Assembly (NCBI RefSeq): GCF_016401385.1
Contig: NZ_JAEACF010000001.1
Coordinates: 2,728,001-2,792,000, forward strand
DNA from: Fictibacillus halophilus
Lineage (GTDB): Bacteria; Bacillota; Bacilli; Bacillales; Fictibacillaceae
Direction: 5' to 3'
DNA length: 64,000 bases
Within the stretch, counting starts at the first letter, position 1; every line of letters starts with the position of its first letter. Shown here piece by piece: positions 1 to 7,558 of the stretch. The position numbers and the translations under genes are program-made. Under the pieces are notes generated by a model that was not told the origin of the DNA, searched no databases, and saw nothing but the letters and a program-made list of their open reading frames with translations.

Positions 1-510
1 CATCTCAATATGATCTTGATCTAGTGCTTGCAGCATCTTATAAACGTTAATCATTGTCATTTCTGAAGCAAGAATTTTTTTCTCTAAAACATCGTTTGTT
101 TCGTTCACTGTGTATAAGGTCGTAACAGCTTGTTCAAGCTGCACTTGAAGCTCTTCTCTCTCCGACTCCTTATCCTCATACCTCTCTCTGTATCTAGTAG
201 AGTAAATGCCACTAATATAAGCGGTTAATAGATAGATGATGGCAGAGATAGAGAAATTCCCAAAGAAGATAAAAGAGTAAACATCTTCGTTACTGCTCCA
301 AACATTCATGATATGTAAAGTTAATATAACCCCTGTTATGACCAACCCGTAAAGAATCCCATACCTTATACCAATTAAGAGCACGATAATCACATAGGGA
401 CTTCCAGATAACTCAGCAAACGAAAAAACATAAAATTCTATGATGAAAAGGATGATGGATATAACGAATAGTTCCGACCACTTTATCCATTTTTTATTTA
501 TTTTATACAT
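1..510 (-). CDS. PelD-like membrane protein, 5' part only
   Basis: Open frame running off the left edge; 170 residues are visible. The start at 510 has an AGGAG box 8 nt upstream. The N-terminus has about four hydrophobic segments (residues 10-110), then a charged coiled coil (RERYEDKESEREELQVQL), then what looks like the start of a GAF-type sensor region. This order matches PelD, the c-di-GMP-binding inner-membrane subunit of Pel exopolysaccharide synthesis, in which TM helices precede GAF and degenerate GGDEF domains. The divergent neighbour is a UDP-sugar 4-epimerase, which fits a Pel-type locus needing GalNAc/GalN precursors. The GAF and GGDEF parts lie outside the window, so another TM-GAF sensor remains possible. 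Confidence 0.5.
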   Translation of the reverse strand, partial: MYKINKKWIKWSELFVISIILFIIEFYVFSFAELSGSPYVIIVLLIGIRYGILYGLVITGVILTLHIMNVWSSNEDVYSFIFFGNFSISAIIYLLTAYISGIYSTRYRERYEDKESEREELQVQLEQAVTTLYTVNETNDVLEKKILASEMTMINVYKMLQALDQDHIEM

Positions 511-644
511 ATTCTGCTACTCCTAAAGGCAAAGGGACGGTTCTCTCTCTTTTTAGGAATCGCCATCTTCATCATTTTTTCTAATACAATCCATATAGAT
601 AGGATGTTACTTACTTGCACGAATAATCGTATGTCACGTTTCAT
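498..644 (-). CDS. Small ORF upstream of the PelD-like gene (48 aa)
   Basis: Starts MKRDIRLFVQVSNILSIW and has a GAGGAG box just upstream of its ATG. It overlaps the first 13 nt of the downstream gene. The C-terminal half is basic and matches no family I recognise. Part of it (533-552) is made by a GGGACGGTTCTC string that recurs in Bacillaceae intergenic DNA. It may be a leader peptide or simply chance. Confidence 0.25.
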   Translation of the reverse strand: MKRDIRLFVQVSNILSIWIVLEKMMKMAIPKKRENRPFAFRSSRICIK

Positions 645-902
645 TACTACTCCTCATTTATCTTTTACTTTTATATCGTATGTATATAGTCAAAGTTAAT
701 AGTTTTCCTTAAGTAGGATAACACGTTTATGGGATTTAGTACCAATAAAAATGGTCGTAGTTGTTATTATATTAGGAAAAAGGGATGATGAACCGCCCTA
801 AATATTCCCTATATATGCTAAAATAGATAAATAATTGATATTTCGAATGCTAGAACATTGGGATACGAAAACAGATTTTAAAGATACATGAGGAGGAACG
901 AA

Positions 903-1931
903 ATGGCTATTTTAGTCACAGGTGGTGCGGGTTTTATTGGCAGTCATACAGTTGTTCAATTAATTCAGTCAGGCCTTGATGTAATCATCATTGATAATTT
1001 TATAAACAGTGACCCAGAAGTATTGAACTCTTTACATAGCATTACCGGGGTATCCATCAAGTTTTATAACATAGATTTGTTAGATAAAGAAAAGGTTCAG
1101 AATGTCTTTTGTGAGAACAACATCGATGCCGTTATTCATTTTGCAGGACTTAAGGCGGTAGGGGAATCGATTTTAAAACCTCTTCAGTATTATCATAACA
1201 ATATTACGAGCACCTTAATTTTATGTGAAGTGATGAAGTTTCATGGTGTAAAGAAAATCGTATTTAGTTCATCCGCTACGGTCTACGGAACAGGCCAAAA
1301 TAAACCATTGATGGAAGATACGCCACTAGGTGCAACAAATCCTTATGGCCGGACGAAATTAATGCTAGAACAAGTTTTAAAAGATCTACACGAATCTGAT
1401 CATGAGTGGAGTGTAGCTCTTCTTCGTTATTTTAATCCCGTCGGTGCTCATCCAAGCGGGTTGATCGGTGAGAAACCAAGTGATCACCCAAACAATTTAG
1501 TGCCTTACCTCACACAGGTTGCGGCAAGAAAACTTAGTAAACTTCGCATTTTCGGTAACGACTATGATACAAGTGACGGTACAGGTGTAAGAGATTATAT
1601 TCATGTGGAAGACTTGGCAAGCGGCCATCTAAAAGCACTAGATAAAGTGCTGACGAATAATGGTGTGCATACTTATAACTTGGGAACGGGCAAAGGATTT
1701 AGCGTAATGGACGTCATACGAACATTTGAAAAAGTAACAGGTGTATACATTCCGTATGAAGTAATCGATCGTCGTCCTGGAGATGTTGCAGTCAGTTATG
1801 CAGATACAACAAAAGCAAGACAAGAGCTCGGATGGTTTGCCGAAAAAGGACTAGAAGAAATGCTACGAGATGTATGGAACTGGCAGCAGAAGCGCGTGGA
1901 CATTTCTCGCTCTCCTAGTTATATAAAATAG
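903..1931 (+). CDS. galE: UDP-glucose/UDP-GlcNAc 4-epimerase
   Basis: 342-residue short-chain dehydrogenase/reductase of the GalE family, the usual length. It interconverts UDP-Glc/UDP-Gal, and possibly UDP-GlcNAc/GalNAc, using tightly bound NAD in the cytoplasm. The Rossmann motif GGAGFIG is at residues 7-13, with SSSATVYG carrying the catalytic Ser near residue 124 and the Tyr148-x3-Lys152 pair (YGRTK). The ATG at 903 is preferred because AGGAGG at 891-896 sits 6 nt before it; an in-frame ATG at 888 lies upstream of that box and has none of its own. Divergent from the PelD-like gene, it may supply UDP-GalNAc for exopolysaccharide, although a role in wall-polymer or flagellar glycans cannot be excluded. 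Confidence 0.9.
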   Translation: MAILVTGGAGFIGSHTVVQLIQSGLDVIIIDNFINSDPEVLNSLHSITGVSIKFYNIDLLDKEKVQNVFCENNIDAVIHFAGLKAVGESILKPLQYYHNNITSTLILCEVMKFHGVKKIVFSSSATVYGTGQNKPLMEDTPLGATNPYGRTKLMLEQVLKDLHESDHEWSVALLRYFNPVGAHPSGLIGEKPSDHPNNLVPYLTQVAARKLSKLRIFGNDYDTSDGTGVRDYIHVEDLASGHLKALDKVLTNNGVHTYNLGTGKGFSVMDVIRTFEKVTGVYIPYEVIDRRPGDVAVSYADTTKARQELGWFAEKGLEEMLRDVWNWQQKRVDISRSPSYIK

Positions 1932-1945
1932 GTAATCTCTGAGAG

Positions 1946-2065
1946 GTGAATGGGTTTGTTAAAGCTGTAGGCATTACTATCTTGTTATTTTTTATTGCTT
2001 TTGTTCTGATCTTATTTACAAATGGAGGAAAAGGAGAAGAAAAAAAGGGTAAAAGCTGTCGTTAA
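1946..2065 (+). CDS. Short membrane-anchor ORF, possibly the N-terminus of the next gene
   Basis: A 39-residue frame starting GTG, with no convincing ribosome binding site. It encodes a single strong membrane segment (ITILLFFIAFVLILF) followed by TNGGKGEEKKGKSCR. It overlaps the following ORF in another frame across an A7 run at 2040-2046. Joining the two frames at that run would give a normal-looking protein with one TM segment and an extracytoplasmic domain. Confidence 0.35.
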   Translation: MNGFVKAVGITILLFFIAFVLILFTNGGKGEEKKGKSCR

Positions 2066-2261
2066 AAGTTATCTAGAACAAAAATATGAATATGAATTTA
2101 ACATACTTTCCTACGATGTAAGAGGTGAGAGTGGCATTACAAACTTAAAGGTAGTCTCCAAAGACCTAAAAGTAGAATTTTATGTATTTTATTACGAAGA
2201 TGATTTGATAGAAGATGCATACGTGGAGAATCTCAAGAAAGCAACAAACCAAAATGAATAA
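2022..2261 (+). CDS. Small hypothetical protein, probable extracytoplasmic domain of a split gene
   Basis: 79 residues. After a lysine-rich start the sequence is VKSYLEQKYEYEFNILSYDV, a pattern seen in small Bacillus lipoproteins and membrane-anchored proteins (YLxxKYxxEF), and the rest alternates beta-like and charged segments. No function is known. The frame starts inside the preceding TM-encoding frame, so the native product may need a one-base correction in the A7 tract at 2040-2046. If the split is real, this part would be cytoplasmic and probably non-functional. Confidence 0.45.
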   Translation: MEEKEKKKRVKAVVKSYLEQKYEYEFNILSYDVRGESGITNLKVVSKDLKVEFYVFYYEDDLIEDAYVENLKKATNQNE

Positions 2262-2278
2262 ACCCAATTAATAAAAAA

Positions 2279-2315
2279 GTTTAATTTTTACAACTTTCTA
2301 TTTTAAAAATTAAAC
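2279..2315 (+). terminator. AT-rich inverted repeat, possible terminator
   Basis: Twelve-base stem GTTTAATTTTTA / TAAAAATTAAAC around a 13-nt loop, right after the small ORF. The stem is almost all A/T, so on its own it is a weak terminator. Confidence 0.4.
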
Positions 2316-2324
2316 CTTATAAAG

Positions 2325-2357
2325 AGAGCAATCTTCTGACTGAAGTTTGCTCTTCTT
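2325..2357 (+). terminator. Rho-independent terminator candidate
   Basis: Stem AGAGCAA (2325-2331) and TTGCTCT (2347-2353) followed by a pyrimidine-rich T tract. It lies between the forward small ORF and the reverse hydrolase remnant and could serve the forward unit. Confidence 0.5.
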
Positions 2358-2419
2358 CTTGATTAATGTGTTTATTCTTTCTTACATAAGGAAAGCAAAC
2401 AATGCTAGATATAGAAAAT

Positions 2420-2845
2420 TCAATACGGCAGTAAACCTAACCAAGCTTTTAAGTCACTTACCATTTCCGGAGTGAACTGATGGTTTACATTCTTATAAAT
2501 CTTGAGTTCTACATTACTTCTTTTCTCAACCTCTTTTAGATGTCGGTAATAATCTTGTTGACCCTCAATGGCTATAACTGTATCACTATCTCCGTGAAGC
2601 ATAAGTACAGGAGACTTAAAATTCGTTCTATCAACGGGGTCATATTCACGTAACACCTCCAAATATGCTAAAGGAAGATCTCCTAGATCATCCTTTTTTC
2701 TAAAAAGGCGCTCGGATAGAACAAATGAACCAGAGCCATTAATATTAGCTAACCCTAATATCTTTGATTGGCGAGCAAAAATGCCGTTTGCAATAAATCC
2801 TCCCATAGAGCTACCTACCAGGACGATATCCTTTTTATTGATCAT
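2420..2845 (-). pseudogene. C-terminal remnant of an alpha/beta-hydrolase (YitV/BAAT-esterase-like)
   Basis: About 141 residues beginning near MINKKDIVLVGSSMGGF. The nucleophile elbow GSSMGG, an acid-bearing LHGDSD segment and the terminal catalytic-His region VNHQFT are all present, so the catalytic C-terminal two thirds of an esterase-type hydrolase can be read. The first 90-100 residues, including the oxyanion-hole strand, are missing. Immediately upstream, in another frame, is the start of an unrelated subtilisin-like protease, so a deletion has joined two genes. The continuous reverse frame that extends upstream to 2947 reads through protease DNA out of frame and is not a real N-terminus. 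Confidence 0.75.
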
Positions 2846-2999
2846 GATGGTGAATTGAGCAACCCGTATCAAGAACAGCGATGATGACCCCCTTGCTCCT
2901 TTTTTCTTCTGTTCCAACTTGCTGAATGTTGTTCGGTAAGTCTTCAAATTTATTTTGGATTTTGAAAAGATTATAAACTAGTTGTATGCCTGCTATCAT
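2835..2999 (-). pseudogene. N-terminal remnant of a subtilisin-like (intracellular protease type) serine protease
   Basis: 54 codons starting at an ATG with a good AAGGAGG box at 3011-3016. The peptide contains LPNNIQQV and then KGVIIAVLDTGCSIHHHDQ. This closely follows the start of Bacillus intracellular serine proteases: an LPxGI segment, then a GVxVAVLDTGCDxxHPD segment with the catalytic Asp. The frame stops at a TAA where hydrolase sequence begins. Everything after the Asp motif (catalytic His, Ser) is gone. It retains its translation signals but can make only a non-functional peptide. Confidence 0.65.
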
Positions 3000-3277
3000 T
3001 TTGGCTGCCCCTCCTTAGACGAATTCTTACTATATAGAAGATGAATATTTTAAAAAAGATCTGTTTAGTGGAAGATTTTAAAAAGATATTTTCTCTTCAC
3101 CTACCTTAAAGAGTATTTTTTCTAATTTACAAAATAATAAAAAAACCCTTAAATCTCCAAATACATTTGTAGTAACAATTTATATGAATTTAGAGATATC
3201 AGTAGGAATTACTTATATAAAAATATCATTAACGACCGATATTAGAAAAAACGAAGTTTTCAAAGGAGAAAATAATT

Positions 3278-4489
3278 GTGAATTCTAACAAAGTTCTTTC
3301 GCCACAATATTTTAGTCAGTTTACATGCATTGGTGGAAGCTGTGAAGATACTTGTTGTGCAGGTTGGCGAGTTACCATAGACCGAAAAACTTACAAAAAA
3401 TATCAAAATATAAAAGGTGACCAGGCTATTAAAAAAAATGTTAAAAGAGTGCGCAAGAATATTACTGAGCATGCTTATGCAGAGTTACAGTTGGGTGAGA
3501 AAAATGAATGTAAACTTTTAACTGATGATGGGCTATGCGGAATCCAGGTGAAGTATGGTGAGGATTTCCTTTCTCATACTTGTTCCTCCTACCCAAGAAC
3601 TGTTAATAAAGTTGATGATTCTTTTGAAAAATCTGCGACCGTTTCTTGTCCTGAAATTGCAAGACTTGTATTATTAAATCCAAAAGGAATAGAATTTGAT
3701 GAAATACATAATTCTGAAAAAGTACTTAGTTATAATAATAAAATTGATTCAAAAAGTGATGTTACAAATCCAAAAAAATATTTTTGGGATCTAAGGATAT
3801 TTACAATTGAAATCTTACAAAACAGAGATCTTGACATCTCCAATAGACTTATAATACTTGGGCTATTTTATAAAAAATTGAATGAGATAATAGATAATAA
3901 AGAATTAAGTAATATACCAAACACCATACAACTATTTAAAGAATTAATGTCAAATAAGCAACTAAATCTTACTGAAATTTCATCAGATTTAACAGTTCAA
4001 TTAGATATTCTTTATGAAATTATAAATAAACGGATAACATCTGGAGTATCAAGCGAGAGATATTTAAAGTGTTTTAGAGAGATGTTGTTAGGTTTAGGTT
4101 ACTCAGAAAGTATCAGTGTAGAAGAGTTATCAAATAATTATAAAGATATATATAATAATTACTATTTGCCTTTTATGGCTAATAATGAATATATACTAGA
4201 AAATTATTTAGTAAATTATGTTTTTAAGAATCTATTTCCATTCGGTAATTATACAAATGTTTTTGAAGAGTACGTTATGCTAGTTGTTCATTTTTCATTG
4301 ATTAAAACTCATTTGATTGGTATTTCTGGATATTATAAATCATTGAATTATGAAATCATTGTTGCTGTTATTCAGACATTTTCTAAAACTGTTGAACATA
4401 ATAATATATACCTTCAACAAATACTTAAAATGCTTAAAAACAATAATTATGTAAATTTACCCTATATGACAATTCTAGTTAAAAACTAA
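3278..4489 (+). CDS. fliB: Flagellin lysine-N-methylase, FliB family
   Basis: 403 residues, GTG start with AAAGGAGA 9 nt upstream. The N-terminal cysteine pattern typical of the family is clear: CIGGSCEDTCCAGW at residues 17-30, a central CKLLTDDGLCGI, then HTCSSYPR and a later VSCPE. FliB enzymes methylate surface lysines of flagellin in the cytoplasm before export, and the conserved cysteines are reported to bind an iron-sulfur cluster. The remaining 270 residues are variable and AT-rich. The gene is transcribed opposite to the flagellar cluster and points into its terminator. Its base composition is visibly lower in G+C than its neighbours, which suggests acquisition. The likely substrate is the flagellin encoded at 13.2-14.1 kb. 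Confidence 0.8.
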   Translation: MNSNKVLSPQYFSQFTCIGGSCEDTCCAGWRVTIDRKTYKKYQNIKGDQAIKKNVKRVRKNITEHAYAELQLGEKNECKLLTDDGLCGIQVKYGEDFLSHTCSSYPRTVNKVDDSFEKSATVSCPEIARLVLLNPKGIEFDEIHNSEKVLSYNNKIDSKSDVTNPKKYFWDLRIFTIEILQNRDLDISNRLIILGLFYKKLNEIIDNKELSNIPNTIQLFKELMSNKQLNLTEISSDLTVQLDILYEIINKRITSGVSSERYLKCFREMLLGLGYSESISVEELSNNYKDIYNNYYLPFMANNEYILENYLVNYVFKNLFPFGNYTNVFEEYVMLVVHFSLIKTHLIGISGYYKSLNYEIIVAVIQTFSKTVEHNNIYLQQILKMLKNNNYVNLPYMTILVKN

Positions 4490-4615
4490 CTGTATATATT
4501 CACGTGAAAAATAAAATTTATTGATACCTTTATACTTATATTTATTTAGTGTTTAAGAACTCTATTACTTAAAAAATTTTGTTTATTTCATTTTTTAATT
4601 GAATATGTACAAAAA

Positions 4616-4649
4616 AATAGCTTGCTGACGGATATGTCTGCAAGCTATT
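4616..4649 (-). terminator. Terminator of the flaG-fliD-fliS-fliT unit
   Basis: Perfect 10-bp stem AATAGCTTGC / GCAAGCTATT with a 14-nt loop. Read on the minus strand it is followed by a run of T, the expected end for the operon whose last gene stops at 4706. Confidence 0.8.
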
Positions 4650-4705
4650 AACTCTTGACTCTTCTAAATACCTTTTTTTCTACTATCAGAAATTACAAAA
4701 CTACT

Positions 4706-5056
4706 TTAATTCTTCTTATCAAAATACATCCCATCCACTGAAACTGCCTGATACGGGTTCGCATAGTGGGTGTTTTTTTCTTTCTTTTTTTTCATTGTTG
4801 AGAGATTGTGCTTAATCTCTTCGAACTGTCGTGCTAACAGTGGATCGATCGTCTCATTAATCTTTACGATTAAACGCCCCATACGCTTTTCGTCTTCCGA
4901 ATACGTTCCAGGTAGGTTCTTTATTGTCGCCTGACGTTGATCGAGCAATTCATTTAACCGCTCGATATACGATTCGCGCTCTTCCTTAGGCAAACCTGAG
5001 CTCACATGATCGTATAAATTCTTCGTGATCTCAAGCAGAATTTTTACCGCAGGCAT
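4706..5056 (-). CDS. fliT: Flagellar export chaperone FliT
   Basis: 116-residue, highly charged helical protein, starting MPAVKILLEITKNLYDHV. In the family, FliT binds the filament-cap protein FliD in the cytoplasm and delivers it to the type III export gate. The ATG at 5056 overlaps the stop codon of fliS (TAATG), implying translational coupling; a longer frame reading back into fliS is not the real start. The C-terminal tail (YANPYQAVSVDGMYFDKKN) is longer than the helical core. It is last in the flaG-fliD-fliS-fliT order known from B. subtilis. Confidence 0.85.
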   Translation of the reverse strand: MPAVKILLEITKNLYDHVSSGLPKEERESYIERLNELLDQRQATIKNLPGTYSEDEKRMGRLIVKINETIDPLLARQFEEIKHNLSTMKKKKEKNTHYANPYQAVSVDGMYFDKKN

Positions 5057-5457
5057 TACACGCGCCCTGTTTCGCCATGCTGCATGCGGCGGTTGATCTG
5101 AATCACTTCTTTCCACGTATTGCGGAAATCCAGCACATAGTCTTCCACTTCATCCAAGATTTTCACGTCATTTTGAATGTTTGCCTCAATCAGACGACGG
5201 TGGATATAATCGTACATCGTCATCAATGACTTTGATACTTCAAGCTCCATGTTCAGCGTGACCATCAACTCTTGAATGATCTTTTGCGCTTTTAATAGGT
5301 TCGTATTCTTTTGTTCTGTATTCTTAAGCTCGATCCCCGTTCGCGCGAGACCGATAAACTTTAAACATCCGTTATAGAGCATGAGCGTCAACTCGCCGGG
5401 AGACGCCGTTTGAACTGAGTTATTTTGATACGCCTTGTTTGCGTTAAGTATGGACAT
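5056..5457 (-). CDS. fliS: Flagellin export chaperone FliS
   Basis: 133 residues, the standard FliS length. It begins MSILNANKAYQNNSVQTASP, the conserved Y-Q-N-N-x-V-x-T-A-S/T-P-x-E-L motif, followed by LMLYNGCLKFI. FliS wraps the disordered C-terminus of flagellin to stop premature polymerisation in the cytoplasm. In Bacillus the FliS-flagellin-FliW balance also releases CsrA to repress hag translation, and fliW and csrA are both nearby. AGGAG precedes the ATG. The gene is coupled to fliT by overlap. Confidence 0.95.
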   Translation of the reverse strand: MSILNANKAYQNNSVQTASPGELTLMLYNGCLKFIGLARTGIELKNTEQKNTNLLKAQKIIQELMVTLNMELEVSKSLMTMYDYIHRRLIEANIQNDVKILDEVEDYVLDFRNTWKEVIQINRRMQHGETGRV

Positions 5458-5487
5458 GTAAAGGTAACACTCCTTTTTGGTTTAAAA

Positions 5488-6945
5488 TTACTGTCCGCCG
5501 CCAAACTGCTGCATTAAATAAGCTCCCTGCTGATTGGAACGTTGCACCGCAGCCTCCATGGCTTGAAATTGACGCCAATAGCGATTCTCTACTTGAACTA
5601 ACCGGTCTTCAAAAGTAAAAATTCGTTTGTTGACTGCTTCTAACTCACGCGCCAGGGAACTGTTGTTTCGAAATTCATTACCCGCTTTAGATTCAATTTT
5701 CACGATAGTAGATTTTATCGATTCACGTAGCTTCTGGACTATACCCACTTCTGTACCATTTCCATTAAAGAGCTTCATTACTGCTTCAGGTTTCTCCGAA
5801 AGTGCATTTCGCAGTTTATTTTCATCAATTTCAAGTTTGCCCTTGTTTAAATAATTTTTTGAGGTACCAATCCCAATTTCAGAAAGTAGATCATACTTTG
5901 AATCACCTGTATTAATGTTATTATATAAAATTTGTCGCATTGAGTTTAATCCATTTGACAGTGAAGAGTCATTTCTGAGTAAACCGCTCTTAGCTTTTTC
6001 GTCCCACATTTCAGCTTCTTTTTCAGAAAGGTCTTTTCTTTGTTCGCTAGTTAGTGGAGTATAGTCTCTGTATTTTGCTTCACCAATTTTCTTATTAATG
6101 GCATCAATAGTTTCATTATACTTATTAACAAAGGTTCTAATAGATTCTACTGTCGCATTAGTATCGTCTCCCACAGTAAGGTTTGAAGTACCCTTTTGTA
6201 GTAAGTTATAATTAATTCCATTTATTGAAAATGTATTGGTCGATCGAGTAGTCTCATATCCGTTAATTGTAAACTTTGCATCTAAACCTGCAGTTTTACC
6301 TGATAATTCACCAATTGAATTTTGAAAACCTAATTCTCCCATGAATTCAGCAGTGATAGAATCTTGCACCTTAATTGAAGATTGTGAACCAGAATCCTTT
6401 TTTGTTAATACAAATTGTTGTTTTTGTGAGTCATAAAATGCTGAAACTCCAAGACCTGAATTATTAAATGCAGCTGAGATAGAAGTAAGATTATCACCAG
6501 CTTTTATGTTTATTGTTTTAATACCTTCACTCACTCCACTTCCATTCATAATTTCAAATGAAAGAGTTCTATCTTGGCTCGAAATATAAGTACTCGATAC
6601 GCTTTTAGAAGTATCCACCCATGTTGCAGGCTTAGCCGTTTCCATAACTTCCATATTAATAGTTGTATTTATAGCTGTTCCGTTAGCACTAGCAGAAACT
6701 GCATTAGGATTAGAGCTAGTTACACTCTTTTTAGAGAAATTACTTGGTCTTCCAATGGTTTCAAAGATTAGATTATCCAGATCACTTAATAGTTTATTCA
6801 TTGAACGATAATCATCTCGTTGCCACTCTAAGGTTGTCTTTTTTTGTGAAAGTTTATCTAAAGGTATTCTTTCTGCTTTCATCAAATCTTTGACTAGTGT
6901 ATCGATATCCATACCGCTGGCTAATCCGCCAATTCTCATACTCAC
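5488..6945 (-). CDS. fliD: Flagellar hook-associated protein 2 (filament cap) FliD
   Basis: 485 residues. The N-terminus RIGGLASGMDIDTLVKDLMK is the classic FliD D0 signature. The middle is variable and contains the D2/D3 domains. The C-terminus is a long helical region ending in RSNQQGAYLMQQFGGGQ. FliD forms the cap complex at the filament tip that folds arriving flagellin. The first codon at 6945 is GTG (GTG-AGT-ATG); initiation at the ATG at 6939 would drop two residues, and a GGTGA box lies in range of both. Flanked by flaG and fliS within one operon. Confidence 0.95.
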   Translation of the reverse strand: MSMRIGGLASGMDIDTLVKDLMKAERIPLDKLSQKKTTLEWQRDDYRSMNKLLSDLDNLIFETIGRPSNFSKKSVTSSNPNAVSASANGTAINTTINMEVMETAKPATWVDTSKSVSSTYISSQDRTLSFEIMNGSGVSEGIKTINIKAGDNLTSISAAFNNSGLGVSAFYDSQKQQFVLTKKDSGSQSSIKVQDSITAEFMGELGFQNSIGELSGKTAGLDAKFTINGYETTRSTNTFSINGINYNLLQKGTSNLTVGDDTNATVESIRTFVNKYNETIDAINKKIGEAKYRDYTPLTSEQRKDLSEKEAEMWDEKAKSGLLRNDSSLSNGLNSMRQILYNNINTGDSKYDLLSEIGIGTSKNYLNKGKLEIDENKLRNALSEKPEAVMKLFNGNGTEVGIVQKLRESIKSTIVKIESKAGNEFRNNSSLARELEAVNKRIFTFEDRLVQVENRYWRQFQAMEAAVQRSNQQGAYLMQQFGGGQ

Positions 6946-6960
6946 GGTTCATCACCGTCC

Positions 6961-7305
6961 CTAAATTTTTTTATCTACAAAAATACCCATAAAATCAATC
7001 ATATCCGCATACATATCAAGGAACTTTTTGTTTGGAATCTCCTTGAGCACCTCTTGTGTTACTTCATCCACGACCTGAACGTAATAATCGTTTAACTTTT
7101 CGTGAAGTACAAATTTTGAAGAAGTGTGTGCCGGTTTTAACATATCGTTCATCGCATCAATCACTTTTTCTATTGATTCTTTCGTTGGTTTACTCTGTAC
7201 TGAAGCTTCGGCTTGAGTCGTTTGTTCTGGTTGGTTTTGGCTTTTAAGCACAGGCTCAGACTTTTGAAATACAGGAGAACTAATTGATTGCAGTTCCACC
7301 TTCAT
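6961..7305 (-). CDS. flaG: FlaG family flagellar protein
   Basis: 114 residues. A low-complexity Q/P/E-rich N-terminus is followed by the compact FlaG domain (residues 45-114) with DYYVQVVDEVTQEVLKEIPNKKFLDMY, which contains the conserved V-x-x-x-T-x-E-V-I/L-x-x-I-P motif. FlaG proteins influence filament length and occur directly before fliD in many bacteria (YvyC in B. subtilis). AAAGGGG precedes the ATG. First gene of its operon, with a sigma-D-like promoter upstream. Confidence 0.88.
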   Translation of the reverse strand: MKVELQSISSPVFQKSEPVLKSQNQPEQTTQAEASVQSKPTKESIEKVIDAMNDMLKPAHTSSKFVLHEKLNDYYVQVVDEVTQEVLKEIPNKKFLDMYADMIDFMGIFVDKKI

Positions 7306-7331
7306 CGCCCCTTTTATTTTCTCTAAAATTT

Positions 7332-7358
7332 ATATCGGATTCTTCAAAAAATTGTTGA
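7332..7358 (-). promoter_or_regulatory. Sigma-D (motility sigma factor) promoter candidate for flaG-fliDST
   Basis: On the minus strand TCAA, 15 nt, TCCGATAT, against the Bacillus sigma-D consensus TAAA-N15-GCCGATAT. It ends about 25 nt upstream of the flaG ATG. The -10 matches 7 of 8 and the -35 matches 3 of 4. Confidence 0.6.
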
Positions 7359-7558
7359 GGAAGAGTAAAGAAAGAAGTTCAGAAAAAAATTTTATTACAA
7401 TTCTATGAAACTACTCAATCTTCTAATTATTTATTGTAAAATAGTTGCTTAGGAACATAAAAAATGTAGAAAAATGACCAATAATGTCTGCGGCATTTAC
7501 ATATAGCAATACATACTCTAAAAAATGAAAAATTGAAAACGAGAGGATTCTGGCAGTA

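Noticed and set aside
533..552. GGGACGGTTCTC string and the AGGGACAGTTTTGG hairpin at 42475 as one repeat family
   Set aside because: Both look like fragments of short hairpins common in Bacillus intergenic DNA, but they differ from each other and are too short to call a family from this window.
888..902. Upstream ATG for galE
   Set aside because: It precedes the AGGAGG box and has none of its own; the ATG at 903 has ideal spacing and begins the family's normal N-terminus.
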